The position numbers were made by a program, and so were the translations under genes. Below, piece after piece: positions 63,484-64,000 of a stretch of 64,000 nt of DNA (its first letter is position 1; every line of letters starts with the position of its first letter). The notes under the pieces were generated by a model. The model did not search any database, was not told where the DNA came from, and saw only the letters and a program-made list of their open reading frames with translations. The stretch comes from Pseudomonas bohemica (lineage in GTDB: Bacteria > Pseudomonadota > Gammaproteobacteria > Pseudomonadales > Pseudomonadaceae): assembly GCF_002934685.1 (NCBI RefSeq), contig NZ_NKHL01000120.1, forward strand, positions 323,410 through 387,409, read 5' to 3'.

Positions 63484-64000
63484 TGTTACCCCTCCATTCA
63501 TAGAGGGTCGTGCCAATTAATTCCCCGAACTTTTCACCGCCCAGGCCGCCGCCGTACCCTACAACTGCCGCCCCTACGATCATGCAAGCTAATGCGCCAG
63601 GCCCGGTTAAGGCGCCCAATACCAAAAAGCAGGCATACGTACCTGCAAGGCCTCCTGCATACCCCCCGCCAACACCGCCCACCAACTTCGAGCCTTCTAC
63701 AAACTTAGCCCGCGTACACGCGTCCTGCCGCGCCAACGAACAAGCCTCCTGTATCTCCAGATAAGACGACCACGCATTCAACCCAACCCCAATCGGCGTC
63801 CCCGCTCTCAGCAACTTCGAAGCTTTGGCAATATGCGCCAGCCGCTGCGTATACCCGCGAATTTCCTGATTGTGCAGATAGCTCTTCGTCGATATTCCCA
63901 GCATTTTCCTGATAGAGCCGTCGTTGCGCAGGCCGGTGCCCCAGTGGGCGATGCCTTTGAGTTGAGTGTCGAGTTTGGCGAAGAGCACGCGGCGTTGGTT
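63473..64000 (-). CDS. C-terminal part of a glycine-rich, membrane-active protein (candidate toxin domain)
   Basis: The frame stays open to the right edge, so the gene begins beyond the window; the GTG at 63988 is internal. The visible 175 residues hold a soluble part (KGIAHWGTGLRNDGSIRKML) and a hydrophobic, glycine-zipper-like end (GGVGGGYAGGLAGTYACFLV then GALACMIVGAAVVGYGGGLG), typical of proteins that insert into membranes. Such domains end large polymorphic toxins, for example type VI or Rhs-associated effectors, but the secreted N-terminal part is not seen. The overlapping small membrane-protein gene supports a toxin-immunity pair. Base composition is more AT-rich than the core genes. 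Confidence 0.6.
   Translation of the reverse strand, partial: NQRRVLFAKLDTQLKGIAHWGTGLRNDGSIRKMLGISTKSYLHNQEIRGYTQRLAHIAKASKLLRAGTPIGVGLNAWSSYLEIQEACSLARQDACTRAKFVEGSKLVGGVGGGYAGGLAGTYACFLVLGALTGPGALACMIVGAAVVGYGGGLGGEKFGELIGTTLYEWRGNNAD

Overview
The window is a piece of a Pseudomonas chromosome. The first 26 kb carries the gene order grpE-dnaK-dnaJ-dapB-carA-carB-greA-yhbY-rlmE-ftsH-folP-glmM-tpiA-secG-tRNA-Leu-tRNA-fMet-rimP-nusA-infB-rbfA-truB-rpsO-pnp, which is typical of the genus. Copies of the GTGGGAGTGAGCTTGCTCAC repeat and a uronate dehydrogenase very like the P. syringae enzyme point to the P. syringae / P. fluorescens side of the genus; species cannot be read from the sequence.

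Layout. 1-4.7 kb: Hsp70 chaperone genes and dapB. 4.7-10 kb: carAB-greA behind a leader that looks like a translated attenuator. 10-16.7 kb: RNA maturation, FtsH protease, folate, cell wall precursor, glycolysis and secretion genes. 16.7-25.9 kb: two tRNAs, then the transcription/translation operon rimP to pnp. 25.9-29.3 kb: a small secreted BON protein behind a sigma54-type promoter, then a receiver-CheC protein coupled to a PAS-GGDEF diguanylate cyclase. 29.4-34.1 kb (minus strand): an ABC importer plus an AtsK/TauD-type dioxygenase for organosulfur use. 34.4-37.2 kb (minus): an orphan Fe/2-oxoglutarate oxygenase-like gene, then a lactonase and uronate dehydrogenase pair. 37.5-46.8 kb: an RbsBAC-type sugar importer, an EltD-like polyol dehydrogenase, an FGGY kinase, an L-xylulose-reductase-like SDR and a LacI repressor, with two candidate LacI operators. 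47-62.4 kb: mixed accessory genes (MFS, phosphodiesterase, periplasmic binding protein, BdlA-like receptor, HBM-type chemoreceptor, acyltransferase, flavoprotein, deacetylase-fold protein, GNAT, TesB, HAD, esterase-like protein, YpfJ peptidase). 62.5-64 kb: an AT-richer edge with the C-terminus of a glycine-rich membrane-active protein, an overlapping small membrane protein and a frameshifted paralogue of that small protein, which together look like a toxin-immunity locus.

The gene spaces are full of REP/REPIN repeats of at least two sequence families. Two have grown into tandem arrays: about ten 80-bp units between rbsC and the polyol dehydrogenase, and six 95-105-bp units beside the HAD gene. 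The most unusual observations are the 80-bp mosaic array that seems to have grown out of a REPIN loop, the frameshifted immunity paralogue, and the overlapping leader peptide/attenuator in front of carA. All assignments come from reading sequence and remembered families; no database search was run.
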